From Methanobacterium_D sp040373355 (lineage in GTDB: Archaea; Methanobacteriota; Methanobacteria; Methanobacteriales; Methanobacteriaceae): a stretch of 64,000 nucleotides of DNA. The DNA is taken from the NCBI RefSeq assembly GCF_047495555.1, contig NZ_CP166866.1, positions 62,001 through 126,000 of the forward strand, written 5' to 3'. The notes beneath the pieces were generated by a model, which made no database searches, had not been told where the DNA came from, and worked only from the letters and a program-made list of their open reading frames with translations. The translations under genes were made by a program, and so were the position numbers. The stretch's first letter is position 1, and each line of letters opens with the position of its first letter. Below are positions 26,774 to 35,864 of the stretch, one piece after another.

Positions 26774-27621
26774 AATATCCCTAAAATATCTTTATATAAA
26801 ATTAATGATGCAAAAAGAATGCCCCCAAGCGCTGTATTAACATAAGGGAGGTACCAGTAAAGTTTATCTATCCTCATATCCTTTCTAATAAGCAGTATTA
26901 GTGGAAATAGAGGATATAAAAATACAAGAAAGCTTAGAGGATAAAAATTTGCAAGATAAATTACAATAAATGATAATATTAACCAGAATATTAGACATAA
27001 GCTTAATGAAAGTCTAGCCCCTATAAAGACTGGAGTAGTAGTTATTCCTGCCGCTCTGTCATACTTAATGTCTGGAATTGCAGAAAAAATATGCATCGCT
27101 GAAATATGGAAATATGCCCCCATAATCATTATTAGAGATGGAAGTGAATTTGCAACCATGCTGTAAGCAAATATTCCAGGCATTACGTAGAGATAATTAG
27201 ATGAAAAATCCAGAAATGGTTTTTCTTTAAACCTTAGAGGTGGAGAACTGTAAAAATATGAAAGCATCAAAAATAATGAAAATAGAACTCTCTCTAAATT
27301 AGTTTGAAAGACCATCAGTATTAAACTTAATCCTGTAACAAGGTAAATAATATTTAAAAGTTTCTTTTTTTCTTTATCCATTACTCGATGCTCTTTTTCA
27401 TCTTTTTTAGGATTATTCTTATCTGTTTCTTCATCCCAGTAATCGTTTACTCCATAAATAAACACATTTGCAAAAAAGAAAAAATAAATCAAGTAAATGT
27501 AATAATCAAGCCTTAAAAAGTCACCTAAAACATTTACAGCAAGTGCATAACCTACTACAAATGTTCCTCCGGTGTAGATCCAGAATCTAAATCTCGAAAT
27601 TTTGAATAAAAAGGACAGCAT
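26770..27621 (-). CDS. UbiA-family prenyltransferase, probable lycopene elongase
   Basis: 283 residues, about eight transmembrane helices. The first Asp-rich motif is NDYWDEETD (N-D-x-x-D-x-x-x-D) and the second is DIKYDRAAG, both needed for Mg-diphosphate binding in UbiA enzymes. Its place between crtB and cruF, with translational overlap to cruF, points to a C50 lycopene elongase (LyeJ/CrtEb-like) that adds C5 units to a C40 carotene. From sequence alone other prenyl acceptors cannot be excluded. Confidence 0.85.
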   Translation of the reverse strand: MLSFLFKISRFRFWIYTGGTFVVGYALAVNVLGDFLRLDYYIYLIYFFFFANVFIYGVNDYWDEETDKNNPKKDEKEHRVMDKEKKKLLNIIYLVTGLSLILMVFQTNLERVLFSLFLMLSYFYSSPPLRFKEKPFLDFSSNYLYVMPGIFAYSMVANSLPSLIMIMGAYFHISAMHIFSAIPDIKYDRAAGITTTPVFIGARLSLSLCLIFWLILSFIVIYLANFYPLSFLVFLYPLFPLILLIRKDMRIDKLYWYLPYVNTALGGILFASLILYKDILGIL

Positions 27622-27639
27622 GATTTCACTGTTTAACTT

Positions 27640-28473
27640 TTAGCCTAAACCTGCTGTTATAGAATTAAATAAAACTTTAGAAAGTATATTAGGAATAGAA
27701 GGCTTCACTTTTCTCTCATATACAACAAAAGGGTTCTTATTAATTTGTGATCCAGTCCATTTATAAAGATCTGAAGCTGTTTTAATTGGAATAAGATATC
27801 TAAATGGCATATAAGAAAAACCATTTTCGGCCTTTTCCTGCCAGGAATAATAAGTTTCCAGTTGTTTTCTTACAAAGGCATTGAATTCTTCAGGTCTTTT
27901 ACATGTATATTCTTCATTTAAAGATTCAATATTAAAATGTTTAATGTCTTTTTGGGGAAAATAAGTTCTTCCAAGATCAATATCTTCTGCAATATCCCGT
28001 ATAAAGTTTATATACTGCATTGCACGTCCAAGATAACGTGCATTTTCATAAGATTCCGGAGAAAGATCCATTATTTTAGCCATAAATAAACCTACAACTT
28101 CAGAAGAGCCATATAAATAAACTAAAAGGTCTTCCATAGTTTTATATTTGGATACTGTAATATCCATTTCCATTGAATTTAAAAATGCATCAGCCCAACC
28201 CGTTTCAAATTTATTTCTTTCTACAAGCTTAACAAAGGAATCAACTACAATATCGCCAGTTATATCTCCATCAATGGCCCGATAATATCTTTCCTTAAAA
28301 CCATAAAATCCTTCTGTATCCTGTGGAATAGCATCCACATAATCGTCAGCCTTTCTTAAGAAACTGTAAAGTATAAAAACGTCTTCTTTTACTCTTTTTG
28401 GGAAAAATATAGTACTGTAGAAGTAAGTTTTACTCCCCCCTTTAAATATAGAGTAAATTGTTTGATCTATCAT
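27640..28473 (-). CDS. crtB: Phytoene synthase (squalene/phytoene synthase family)
   Basis: Condenses two geranylgeranyl diphosphates to phytoene. 277 residues. First Asp motif LRKADDYVDAIP (DxxxD) near residue 36 and second INFIRDIAEDIDLGRTYFP near residue 155 are diagnostic, with KGGSKTYFYSTIFFPK at the N-terminus. GTGAG lies upstream of the ATG. Squalene synthase is a formal alternative, but the adjacent CrtI and CruF argue for phytoene. Confidence 0.92.
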   Translation of the reverse strand: MIDQTIYSIFKGGSKTYFYSTIFFPKRVKEDVFILYSFLRKADDYVDAIPQDTEGFYGFKERYYRAIDGDITGDIVVDSFVKLVERNKFETGWADAFLNSMEMDITVSKYKTMEDLLVYLYGSSEVVGLFMAKIMDLSPESYENARYLGRAMQYINFIRDIAEDIDLGRTYFPQKDIKHFNIESLNEEYTCKRPEEFNAFVRKQLETYYSWQEKAENGFSYMPFRYLIPIKTASDLYKWTGSQINKNPFVVYERKVKPSIPNILSKVLFNSITAGLG

Positions 28474-28496
28474 TGTGTTCTCACTCTTTAATAAAA

Positions 28497-29975
28497 TTAT
28501 TTTAAAAGATATTTATCCGAAAGTTCATCTGCTACAATTTGGGACGAGATAAGAGTCATAGGCACTCCAATTCCAGGATGTGTATAATGTCCCGAATAAT
28601 AAAGGTTTTTAACTTTTTTACTTTTATGTGAAGGCCTCCAAAGGGCTGACTGTCTTAATGTGTGAGATAATCCTAAAGCTGTACCTTTATATGCATTGTA
28701 GCGATCTTTAAAGTCATTTAATGCAAATATTCTTTTTACTACAATGTGATCTCTTATATTTTCATCTATTTTAGCTTCCAGATCGTCCATTATTTTATTA
28801 TAAAACTTTTCTCTAAGTTCTGGACTGTCTTCAAGTTCAGGAGCCAACGGAATTAGTACAAATAGAGTATCTGAACCTTCTGGAGCTGCAGATAAATCTG
28901 TTCTTGATGGAACATTAACATAGTAAGATGGATTTTCGGGCCATGCGGCTTTTTTTGGGTCAAATATTGTATCAAACCCATGTTCCCAGTCGTCATCTAA
29001 AAATAAATTATGATGGGCTAATTTATCTACTACATAATCTACACCCAAGTATGCTACCATTGCTGAGGGTGCCATTACTCTTTTATCCCAGTATTTGGCA
29101 TTATATGTTTGATTCCCATCGCTAAGAAGTTCTAATTCTGAATGAGCATAGTCAGCATTTACGATAACCAAATCAGCTTCATAGACTCCTTTGTTAGTTA
29201 GTACTCTTTTTACGTTATGATCATGGACTTCTAGCATTTCCACAGGTTCATTAAAAATAAATTTAACACCATGAGACTCTGCAAGTTTATATATTGAGTC
29301 AACGACTTTTCTCATTCCACCTTGAGGATAAAAGACACCCATTGTGAGGTCAACATGAGACATGAGATGATAAAATGAAGGAGTGTTTGCAGGAGAGCCT
29401 CCAAGAAATCCAATCGCATATTCCAATATCTTCTTAGCTTCATCACTTTCAAATCTCTTATTTACATAGTGCTGTAAATTCTCCCACATATTCAGCTTGT
29501 AGCCTCTTAATAATAATTTACCATTTAAAAAGTCAAGTATCGAATTATAATCTTTATATAGCATTTCATCTATTGAAAAATCGTATAATTCTTCAGAAGA
29601 TTTAAGATACTCTTTTAATTTTTGGGATCCATTTTCTTCAAGGCTATCAAAGAGAGAATAGTTTTTTTCTAAATCTGATGCCACATCAACCTGTTTTTTA
29701 TTTCCAAAAAATATTCTATAAGAAGGATCAAGTCTTTCCAGCTTGAAAAAGTCTTCTGGTTTTTTGTCAAATTGAGCGTAGAATTTTTCATAAACATCCG
29801 GCATCAGATACCATGAAGGGCCCATATCAAAGTAAAACTCTTTATCACCATAAACACTTGCCCTTCCACCAGGTTGTTCATTTTTTTCGATTACAGTTAC
29901 ATCAAATCCTTTTTTAGCTAACAGAGCTGATGCTGATAATCCACCAAATCCCGCACCCACAATTATAACATTCAT
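28497..29975 (-). CDS. crtI: Phytoene desaturase (CrtI family)
   Basis: FAD-dependent desaturase/oxidoreductase of 492 residues. N-terminal dinucleotide motif VIIVGAGFGGLSASALLAKK and EKNEQPGGRAS; C-terminal family motif HPGIGVPMTLISSQIVADEL. It is the first gene of the carotenoid operon, with GGTGAT before the ATG. CrtI enzymes pass electrons from FAD to oxygen or quinones; a strict anaerobe must use another acceptor, which is not identifiable here. Only one desaturase is present in the cluster. Confidence 0.93.
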   Translation of the reverse strand: MNVIIVGAGFGGLSASALLAKKGFDVTVIEKNEQPGGRASVYGDKEFYFDMGPSWYLMPDVYEKFYAQFDKKPEDFFKLERLDPSYRIFFGNKKQVDVASDLEKNYSLFDSLEENGSQKLKEYLKSSEELYDFSIDEMLYKDYNSILDFLNGKLLLRGYKLNMWENLQHYVNKRFESDEAKKILEYAIGFLGGSPANTPSFYHLMSHVDLTMGVFYPQGGMRKVVDSIYKLAESHGVKFIFNEPVEMLEVHDHNVKRVLTNKGVYEADLVIVNADYAHSELELLSDGNQTYNAKYWDKRVMAPSAMVAYLGVDYVVDKLAHHNLFLDDDWEHGFDTIFDPKKAAWPENPSYYVNVPSRTDLSAAPEGSDTLFVLIPLAPELEDSPELREKFYNKIMDDLEAKIDENIRDHIVVKRIFALNDFKDRYNAYKGTALGLSHTLRQSALWRPSHKSKKVKNLYYSGHYTHPGIGVPMTLISSQIVADELSDKYLLK

Positions 29976-30867
29976 ATAATCACCAGTATTACTTTAAATA
30001 ATTTTAATATTATATATGGAATAACATACATTATTATTTTACTATTTTTAAGAACAATATAATTAAATGTATGAAATCATGCATTAGTTACTTTTAAATC
30101 AATCTAGTTAATGGTTAAAATAATAAAATAAATAGCAAGCTTTCTAATTCTTAAGCATAAATAAGGAGTTAATAAATTTAATGTTAGTTAAATATTCTTT
30201 TTAAGCCATATTAAATGAAATATAATCTTCATATTGACTAAATAGCATTTATATTCATTAAATTATTTAAATATTGATTAAATGTTGATTTTAAAATAAT
30301 GAAAGTAATTTTTATTATATTTACTCCTATTAATAAAACAAATTAAAAGGCACGCTTTTAAAAAAAATAATTCCTAAAACAAGCTAAAAGTCAATCTTGA
30401 AAATAAATTTAAGTGGAGATTCCTAAATAGGAAAAAGAAGAAAAATTTCGTTATGATTAAGTAATATTTCTTATATTAATTTTACTTAAAGTTTATTTTA
30501 TAAATTAAACTCATAATCTTACTAATATTTTATTATAATTTGTCTATGTTTTGTATTTTCCATTCTAATAAATCTACTATTTTTTTAATTTACAATTAGA
30601 AACTATAGTCATAATACTTTTATAAAAAAAAGTAGTAAATTACTTATACGTTGAACATCAATATTAAGTTAATAAAATAATGCATTTAGGATATTTTAAC
30701 TTATTAGCCTTTTTAAAGATGTTAAAATTAACATAAATGCCCCATTATTACTTAAATACTAATTTAGTGCCCTAAATTTAGATAAATATTAGTCAATTTT
30801 AATCAATATGAGGTTGAAGAAATACTATGTATTTTTAAACTCAAAAATAAAATTTCGAGGTGATAAA
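29976..30867. other. Gene-free AT-rich stretch
   Basis: Nearly 900 bases of very AT-rich DNA between the divergent carotenoid operon and the next plus-strand gene. I see no frame longer than about 15 codons with a ribosome binding site, no tRNA and no clear dyad. It holds promoters for both sides. Confidence 0.35.
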
Positions 30868-31182
30868 ATGGCAGAAAGAGAATTTAAAAGAGAACAATCC
30901 AGAAAAATGATGGAAAATGAAGAAAAAACTTCAGAAGCATGGGTAACAGATAAAGAAGAAAGAATGGAAATGGCAAGTGGAGACATCAAAGAATATGAAG
31001 GTAATGTAACAGTCAATCCTCCAGATGCCGGAGGAAAAATACTTAAAAATGCAGCAGGGGCACGAAATCATATACCTGGATCTCAAAATAGTCCTAATTT
31101 AAGTATGGAAACTGTTAGAAAAGCTGAAGAAGTAATTAAAAAAGGCCAGGAAAAAATTGATGTAAAATGGCCAAAAAAATAA
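30868..31182 (+). CDS. Small hydrophilic protein of unknown function
   Basis: 104 residues from the ATG at 30868, which has GAGGTGATAAA directly before it; the frame is open 20 codons further up but that part is not preceded by a signal. Very rich in Glu and Lys (EFKREQSRKMMENEEKTSE) with a Gly/Pro/Asn middle (NPPDAGGKILKNAAGARNH). No transmembrane segment. The composition is like small stress or hydrophilin-type proteins, but no family is recognised. A methyltransferase gene follows after 128 bases. Confidence 0.65.
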   Translation: MAEREFKREQSRKMMENEEKTSEAWVTDKEERMEMASGDIKEYEGNVTVNPPDAGGKILKNAAGARNHIPGSQNSPNLSMETVRKAEEVIKKGQEKIDVKWPKK

Positions 31183-31310
31183 ATTTCTTTTTCTTTTTTA
31201 CTTAAAAATCACCATAATTTTCTAAATAGAGAAATTTAATAGTTATAAAGTACAATATTTTCTTAAATGAATATATTTTTCTAATAACTTATTTTTTAAA
31301 AGGTGATAAA

Positions 31311-31895
31311 ATGGAAAAAGATGGTAAACACTTTCATCACGGTAAATCCAGCAGAGAAATACTGGACCCTTCAAGGGTATTAGAAACTATAGAACTAAAA
31401 GAAGGGGACGTATTCTTAGATGCTGGAGCTGGTGACGGCTACATGTCCATTGCAGCCTCATCAATAGTTGGTGAAAAAGGAAAAGTTTACGCTGTTGATA
31501 TTTATGAAGAATCAATGAATATCTTAAAAGAAGAAATTGAAAATGAAAAAATAGATAATATCGAACCAATTGTAGCAGATATAACAGCTAAAATTCCAGT
31601 AAAAGATAAAACTATTGATAAATGTTACATGGGCAATGTTTTACATGGATTCGTTGAAAATGGTGAAGTAGATAAAGTTATGAAAGAAATAAGGCGAATA
31701 GTAAAACCTGGAGGTACTTTTAATATTATTGAATTTAAAAAAGTTGAAAACGCTCCTGGCCCTCCATTTCATGTTAAAATAAGTCCAAAACAAGTTAGAA
31801 AAATAGTTGAGGAACATAACTTTGAAGTAAAGGTAGTGGAAGAAGTAGGAGAACACCATTACGGCGTTATTGCTATTAAAGGTAAATATGATTAA
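31311..31895 (+). CDS. Class I SAM-dependent methyltransferase
   Basis: 194 residues, UbiE/Methyltransf_11 type. SAM motif I is FLDAGAGDGYMSIAAS, motif II acidic residue VYAVDIYEES, and post-motif IVKPGGTFNIIEFK. The N-terminus has HHGKSSREILDPSRVLE, a signature of small archaeal methyltransferases in this group. GGTGATAAA precedes the ATG. Substrate unknown; metal/metalloid or small molecule methylation is possible. Confidence 0.82.
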   Translation: MEKDGKHFHHGKSSREILDPSRVLETIELKEGDVFLDAGAGDGYMSIAASSIVGEKGKVYAVDIYEESMNILKEEIENEKIDNIEPIVADITAKIPVKDKTIDKCYMGNVLHGFVENGEVDKVMKEIRRIVKPGGTFNIIEFKKVENAPGPPFHVKISPKQVRKIVEEHNFEVKVVEEVGEHHYGVIAIKGKYD

Positions 31896-31907
31896 ATATA
31901 CTTATTT

Positions 31908-32639
31908 TTAATATAGATTTGTATATTTTTTTAAAAATTCATGATATTTTTTATCCAATATTCTAAGAGCTGACATAGCCTCTGGAGATGTGCAGCAACG
32001 CTCCTCTACAATATTACGGAGAGTACCATTTTTTATATTTTCCCTTACTTCTCTAACTGCAAAGTCTATACTATTCCTATTATGTTCTTTAAGCCCATCA
32101 GGACTTAAATCAAGTATTTTATATTTCTCAAGGTCGTATTTAGCGTTAGATGTAATCATTATGTTTAAAAGTGCAAAATAATCTGCTGTAAACTCTCCAA
32201 AAAGATCAATGCCCATATAAGACAGTAAAGGAATAAAATCAGGAGTTGCAAATGGAAAGTACAATATTGCATTTGGACTAACTGTTTCTCTAATATTTAC
32301 AACAGTATCTACAAGATCTCTTGGATTTCTTAAAAGTTCTTCGGAATTAGCAATTAAAAATGTGGTAAACCCAAGACTATCTAACTTTTCTGCACATTTA
32401 ACCCTTAATTTTACATATTTTCCACCATGAATTACTGCAATACCTTTGCCATCGCTTTTTTCTGCAAATTCAATTGTTCTATCAACCGACCATTTGGCAA
32501 GTTCTTCGGGCACATCGTAAGGCATTGGTTCATCCTTAACTATATTCAGATTATTTGAAGAAGTTAAAATATGGGGAGTTATAGTTTCATTATATTTTCC
32601 AAGTCTCGCAGGACCATCATGTTGTGTTATTAAGATCAT
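31908..32639 (-). CDS. Archaeosine synthase/TGT-like protein (ArcS-related fragment family)
   Basis: About 243 residues. The patterns ILYFPFATPDFIPLLSYMGI, DLFGEFTADYFALL and the end SPEAMSALRILDKKYHEF resemble the region of archaeosine synthase ArcS and TGT paralogues that follows the catalytic barrel. No PUA domain and no TGT zinc site are present, so it is a reduced member of the family. The ATG at 32639 is preceded by TGTGAG; a GTG at 32648 is the alternative. Its role in tRNA archaeosine modification is inferred. Confidence 0.55.
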   Translation of the reverse strand: MILITQHDGPARLGKYNETITPHILTSSNNLNIVKDEPMPYDVPEELAKWSVDRTIEFAEKSDGKGIAVIHGGKYVKLRVKCAEKLDSLGFTTFLIANSEELLRNPRDLVDTVVNIRETVSPNAILYFPFATPDFIPLLSYMGIDLFGEFTADYFALLNIMITSNAKYDLEKYKILDLSPDGLKEHNRNSIDFAVREVRENIKNGTLRNIVEERCCTSPEAMSALRILDKKYHEFLKKYTNLY

Positions 32640-32738
32640 AAAACTCACAGTTAATTTTTATAATAATTTAGATTTCTAGCAATAAGTATTTACTTAAATT
32701 AAAATTTATCCCTAATTCGTTAAATAATTGCTTTTTAT

Positions 32739-33317
32739 CTAAATTTTTTCTTTTCTCCATCGAATAAATAAAAACAAATAACGGCTTGAAAGAGATATAA
32801 ATGCAAATATAGCAATACTTACTAAAATAATATAATATAATTCACTATTTTGGAATAAAATTGTTATCATAGCAGAAGCATATAAAAAAGTTCCAAAATA
32901 TTTGCCCACAGGGTCATAAACTGGCATTTTAACTTTTGAAGTTAAAACAAACTGTAAAAACATGAATATTATTAAAATTAAGAGCCAAATAGGGTAAATT
33001 CCCACTATAACAAATGCCGAAAAAATAGATAAAATTAAAATAAAATCTGCTATCGTATCAAAATAGGCACCTAAAGATGAACATAAATTCATTTTTCTTG
33101 CAATATAGCCATCAAAAACATCCGTTAGTGCTAACAAAATAAATATAACAAAAGATAGTATCCTAAGATCAATGAAAAATAGATATAAAACTAAAGGTAA
33201 TAATATAATTCTTAAGGATGTAATTAGAGAAGGATAATAACTTTTAATGCCTTTTTCTATCTTAATTTCTTTTTTATTCATTAAACTTTTTTTAATTTTG
33301 AAATTATTTATACTCAC
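32739..33317 (-). CDS. CDP-alcohol phosphatidyltransferase family membrane protein
   Basis: 192 residues with five or six hydrophobic helices. The family signature is complete: TDVFDGYIARKMNLCSSLGA then YFDTIAD, i.e. D-x2-D-G-x2-A-R-x8-G-x3-D-x3-D. It makes a phospholipid from a CDP-activated lipid (archaetidyl group in this organism) and an alcohol such as inositol phosphate, glycerol phosphate or serine; which one is not evident. The GTG start at 33317 is uncertain; an ATG lies 12 codons in. Confidence 0.85.
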   Translation of the reverse strand: MSINNFKIKKSLMNKKEIKIEKGIKSYYPSLITSLRIILLPLVLYLFFIDLRILSFVIFILLALTDVFDGYIARKMNLCSSLGAYFDTIADFILILSIFSAFVIVGIYPIWLLILIIFMFLQFVLTSKVKMPVYDPVGKYFGTFLYASAMITILFQNSELYYIILVSIAIFAFISLSSRYLFLFIRWRKEKI

Positions 33318-33374
33318 CTATGAATCTAAGTTTCTGTGTCATCAAAAAGGTTACACTAAAGAAAAATTCCGCAA

Positions 33375-33453
33375 TGTATATATATTGAGATCATCAATCT
33401 AGGTATGAAAATTATAAGTTTTCACAAAAACCCGCTACCCAAGGGTGTGAAAA
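33375..33453 (+). promoter_or_regulatory. hdrC promoter and leader hairpin covering the ribosome binding site
   Basis: TATATATA at about 33378-33385 is a good archaeal TATA box, placing the transcript start near 33405-33410. TTTTCACA (33419-33426) pairs with TGTGAAAA (33446-33453), and CCC (33431-33433) with GGG (33443-33445). The ribosome binding site GGGTG for the ATG at 33457 is inside the 3' arm, so its access would depend on this stem. Confidence 0.5.
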
Positions 33454-33456
33454 AGA

Positions 33457-34374
33457 ATGAGTGTACTAAAACGTTTGAAAGATTTTTTAACTGGGGAAGA
33501 GGACGGAAAGAAGGATAAAACCAATGAAACACAAAATCCTGAAAATTCAGAAACAACTGAAGAATCACCTATCAAAGCAGAGACAGAACTAGAAACTACC
33601 CCTACAGTAGAAAAAGAAGTTAAAGAAGAACCTGTTGTTGAAGAAACTCCAGCAGTCGAAGAAGTAAAAGCTGAAGCTGTTGAGGAGACAAAAACAGAAG
33701 AAATTAGAACTGAAGCTCCTGTAGAAGAAGAAACTGAAGTAGCAGAAGAAGAATCAGAACCAGAAATAGTTGAAGAAGTCCAAAAAGAAGAACCCAAAAC
33801 CAAAGGAAGTGTGAATATGAGTTTACTCAATAAAGATGAAAATCTAATAGAGGCCGAACAAGTAGACCCAACATTTAAAGAAGATATAATTGATGCTGGT
33901 GCAGAGACAATAACCTTATGTTACCAGTGCGGTACCTGTACAGGATCATGCCCATCTGGAAAGAGAACCCCTTACAGAATAAGAAGCATCATCAGAAAAT
34001 CCCTCATGGGACTTAAAAGCGAAGTTATGGAAGATGAAACCATCTGGGAATGTGTAACCTGTTACGCATGCCAGGAAAGATGCCCAAGAGGCGTTGCGAT
34101 TGTAGATGTTGTTAAAATTATAAGAAACATGCAGTCACAAGCTGGAAAAATGGCACAGGCACACAAAATGACTGGTTCTTTCGTATTAAAAACCGGACAC
34201 GGTGTACCTATAAACGATGCTACAATGGCACTAAGAAAAAGAGTTGGATTAAACGAATTACCACCAACTACTCACGAATATCCTGAAGCATTAGAAGAAG
34301 TAAGAACAATACTCAAGAAAACAGGATTTGACACTTTAATTGGATACAACTGGGAAACCGGAGAAGTCGAATAA
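33457..34374 (+). CDS. hdrC: CoB-CoM heterodisulfide reductase subunit C with acidic N-terminal extension
   Basis: Iron-sulfur subunit of HdrABC, which reduces the CoM-S-S-CoB heterodisulfide with flavin-based bifurcation. Two [4Fe-4S] motifs are intact: CYQCGTCTGSCP and CVTCYACQERCP. The usual protein is about 185 residues; this frame is 305. The first 118 residues are an amphipathic start (SVLKRLKDFLTGEE) followed by a Glu/Thr/Val/Pro low-complexity region. An internal ATG at 33817 (MSLLNKDENLIEAE) has AAAGGAAGTG upstream and would give the normal size, so two products are possible. hdrB follows 12 bases downstream with its own GGAGGA site. Confidence 0.93.
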   Translation: MSVLKRLKDFLTGEEDGKKDKTNETQNPENSETTEESPIKAETELETTPTVEKEVKEEPVVEETPAVEEVKAEAVEETKTEEIRTEAPVEEETEVAEEESEPEIVEEVQKEEPKTKGSVNMSLLNKDENLIEAEQVDPTFKEDIIDAGAETITLCYQCGTCTGSCPSGKRTPYRIRSIIRKSLMGLKSEVMEDETIWECVTCYACQERCPRGVAIVDVVKIIRNMQSQAGKMAQAHKMTGSFVLKTGHGVPINDATMALRKRVGLNELPPTTHEYPEALEEVRTILKKTGFDTLIGYNWETGEVE

Positions 34375-34386
34375 GGAGGAAAGAAA

Positions 34387-35322
34387 ATGGATCTCGCATA
34401 TTTCTTAGGATGTATTATGAACAACAGATACCCAGGAATCGAAAAATCATCAAGAGTGATGTTTGAAAAATTCGGTATAAACCTACACGATATGGAAGGA
34501 GCTTCATGCTGTCCTGCTCCTGGTGTATTTGGATCATTTGATAAAACTAGCTGGTTATCAATAGCTGCAAGAAACATTACCATAGCTGAAGACATGGGTA
34601 TGGACATAATGACCGAATGTAACGGATGTTTCGGTACACTATTTGAAACTAATCACGAATTACACGAAGATGAAGAACAAAAAGGAAAAATTAACGAAGT
34701 TCTTGCTGAAACCGGAAGAGAATACAAAGGTGACATTAAGGTAAGACACTTTGCTGAAGTATTATACAACTCCGTAGGTGTTGACAAAATATCTGAAGCA
34801 GTCGAAAAACCATTAGATAACCTAAACGTTGCTGTTCACTACGGATGCCACTTCTTAAGACCAACAGCAGATATTCAAATAGACAATGCAGAAAAACCAA
34901 CAATTCTCGATGAACTTGTTGAAGCAACAGGTGCAAAGTCCATTGAATACAGAGACAAAATGCAGTGCTGTGGTGCTGGTGGTGGAGTACGTTCCAGAGA
35001 TATTGACGTAGCTTTAGACTACACCAGAGACAAACTCACCAACATGAAAGAAGCAGGTGCAGATGTTATTGTAAACGTATGTCCTTTCTGCCACTTACAG
35101 TTCGACGTAGGTCAAACTGAAATTAAAGCAAAATGGGGAGACGAATTCGATATACCTGTTTTCCACCTTGCTCAGTTCTTAGGTCTTGCAATGGGATACA
35201 GTCCTGAAGACTTAACTGTAGATGCACACCAGATTTGTGTGGATGCGGCTATAGAGAAATGTGAAGAAGGTTACATTTCTGGTGAAATTAAAAAATTAGA
35301 TGAAATTACTGGCGGAGAATAA
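34387..35322 (+). CDS. hdrB: CoB-CoM heterodisulfide reductase subunit B
   Basis: Catalytic subunit of the heterodisulfide reductase, holding two non-cubane [4Fe-4S] clusters in CCG domains. Domain 1: YFLGCIMNN, GASCCPAPG and TECNGCFGT. Domain 2: HYGCHFLRP, MQCCGAGGG and NVCPFCHLQF. 311 residues, slightly longer than the common 290-300, with an extra acidic C-terminal tail (YISGEIKKLDEITGGE). AAGGAGGA precedes the ATG. hdrA is not in the window. Confidence 0.96.
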   Translation: MDLAYFLGCIMNNRYPGIEKSSRVMFEKFGINLHDMEGASCCPAPGVFGSFDKTSWLSIAARNITIAEDMGMDIMTECNGCFGTLFETNHELHEDEEQKGKINEVLAETGREYKGDIKVRHFAEVLYNSVGVDKISEAVEKPLDNLNVAVHYGCHFLRPTADIQIDNAEKPTILDELVEATGAKSIEYRDKMQCCGAGGGVRSRDIDVALDYTRDKLTNMKEAGADVIVNVCPFCHLQFDVGQTEIKAKWGDEFDIPVFHLAQFLGLAMGYSPEDLTVDAHQICVDAAIEKCEEGYISGEIKKLDEITGGE

Positions 35323-35350
35323 TCACTTCTCCCAACTCTTTATTTTTTTC
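35314..35350 (+). terminator. Terminator-like hairpin after hdrB
   Basis: GGAGAA (35314-35319) and TTCTCC (35327-35332) form a short stem overlapping the hdrB stop, followed by TTTATTTTTTT at about 35340-35350. Confidence 0.5.
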
Positions 35351-35597
35351 TGCCGAAAATTAGATTGTATTTTATTATTCATTTTAAAATTTAATGCATT
35401 TAGAAATCTATCTTTATATTCAACTTTATTTTAAGAATTAATTTTAAATAATTAACTAAATAATAAATTTTTTTATCGCGAAATGTGTTTTAAATGCTTA
35501 ATGAAGTGATTAACTTTATATAAAATTTTAAATATTTTAAAATTTATATTTAAACTTGAATTTGTTAAATAATTAAAACTTACTTTGAGGTGTTTTT

Positions 35598-35864
35598 ATG
35601 TTTATTGCTACTCTTGCTGGAATATTTAAATTTGAAGAATTGCCTAAAGAATATGGGCCCTATGTCCAATATAAGGCTTCACTTGAAAATAAGGACATAA
35701 GTGAAGATGATGAAATCGCAGTTTTAAATATACAAGGTACAGAAAGTTACCACGTTTTATTCTTAGATTCTTATAAAAACATCAATGAAATAGAAGAAGA
35801 AATGAAAAACGCAGAAGCAAAGCTTAACTATAATACAAAAAAAATTCTGGAAGGACATTTATGA
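35598..35864 (+). CDS. DUF749 family protein (MTH1880-like)
   Basis: 88 residues; MFIATLAGIFKFEELPKEYG, then YHVLFLDSYKNINEIEEEMK. The family is restricted to methanogens. I recall that the Methanothermobacter member MTH1880 lies beside hdrC/hdrB and was described as a small calcium-binding protein; acidic stretches such as DISEDDEIA would suit that. GAGGTG precedes the ATG. Its stop overlaps the next ATG by 4 bases. Confidence 0.7.
   Translation: MFIATLAGIFKFEELPKEYGPYVQYKASLENKDISEDDEIAVLNIQGTESYHVLFLDSYKNINEIEEEMKNAEAKLNYNTKKILEGHL

Noticed and set aside
33435..33830. Minus-strand Ser/Val-rich frame of 131 codons
   Set aside because: It is the antisense of the repetitive Glu/Val/Thr coding region of hdrC; no ribosome binding site.
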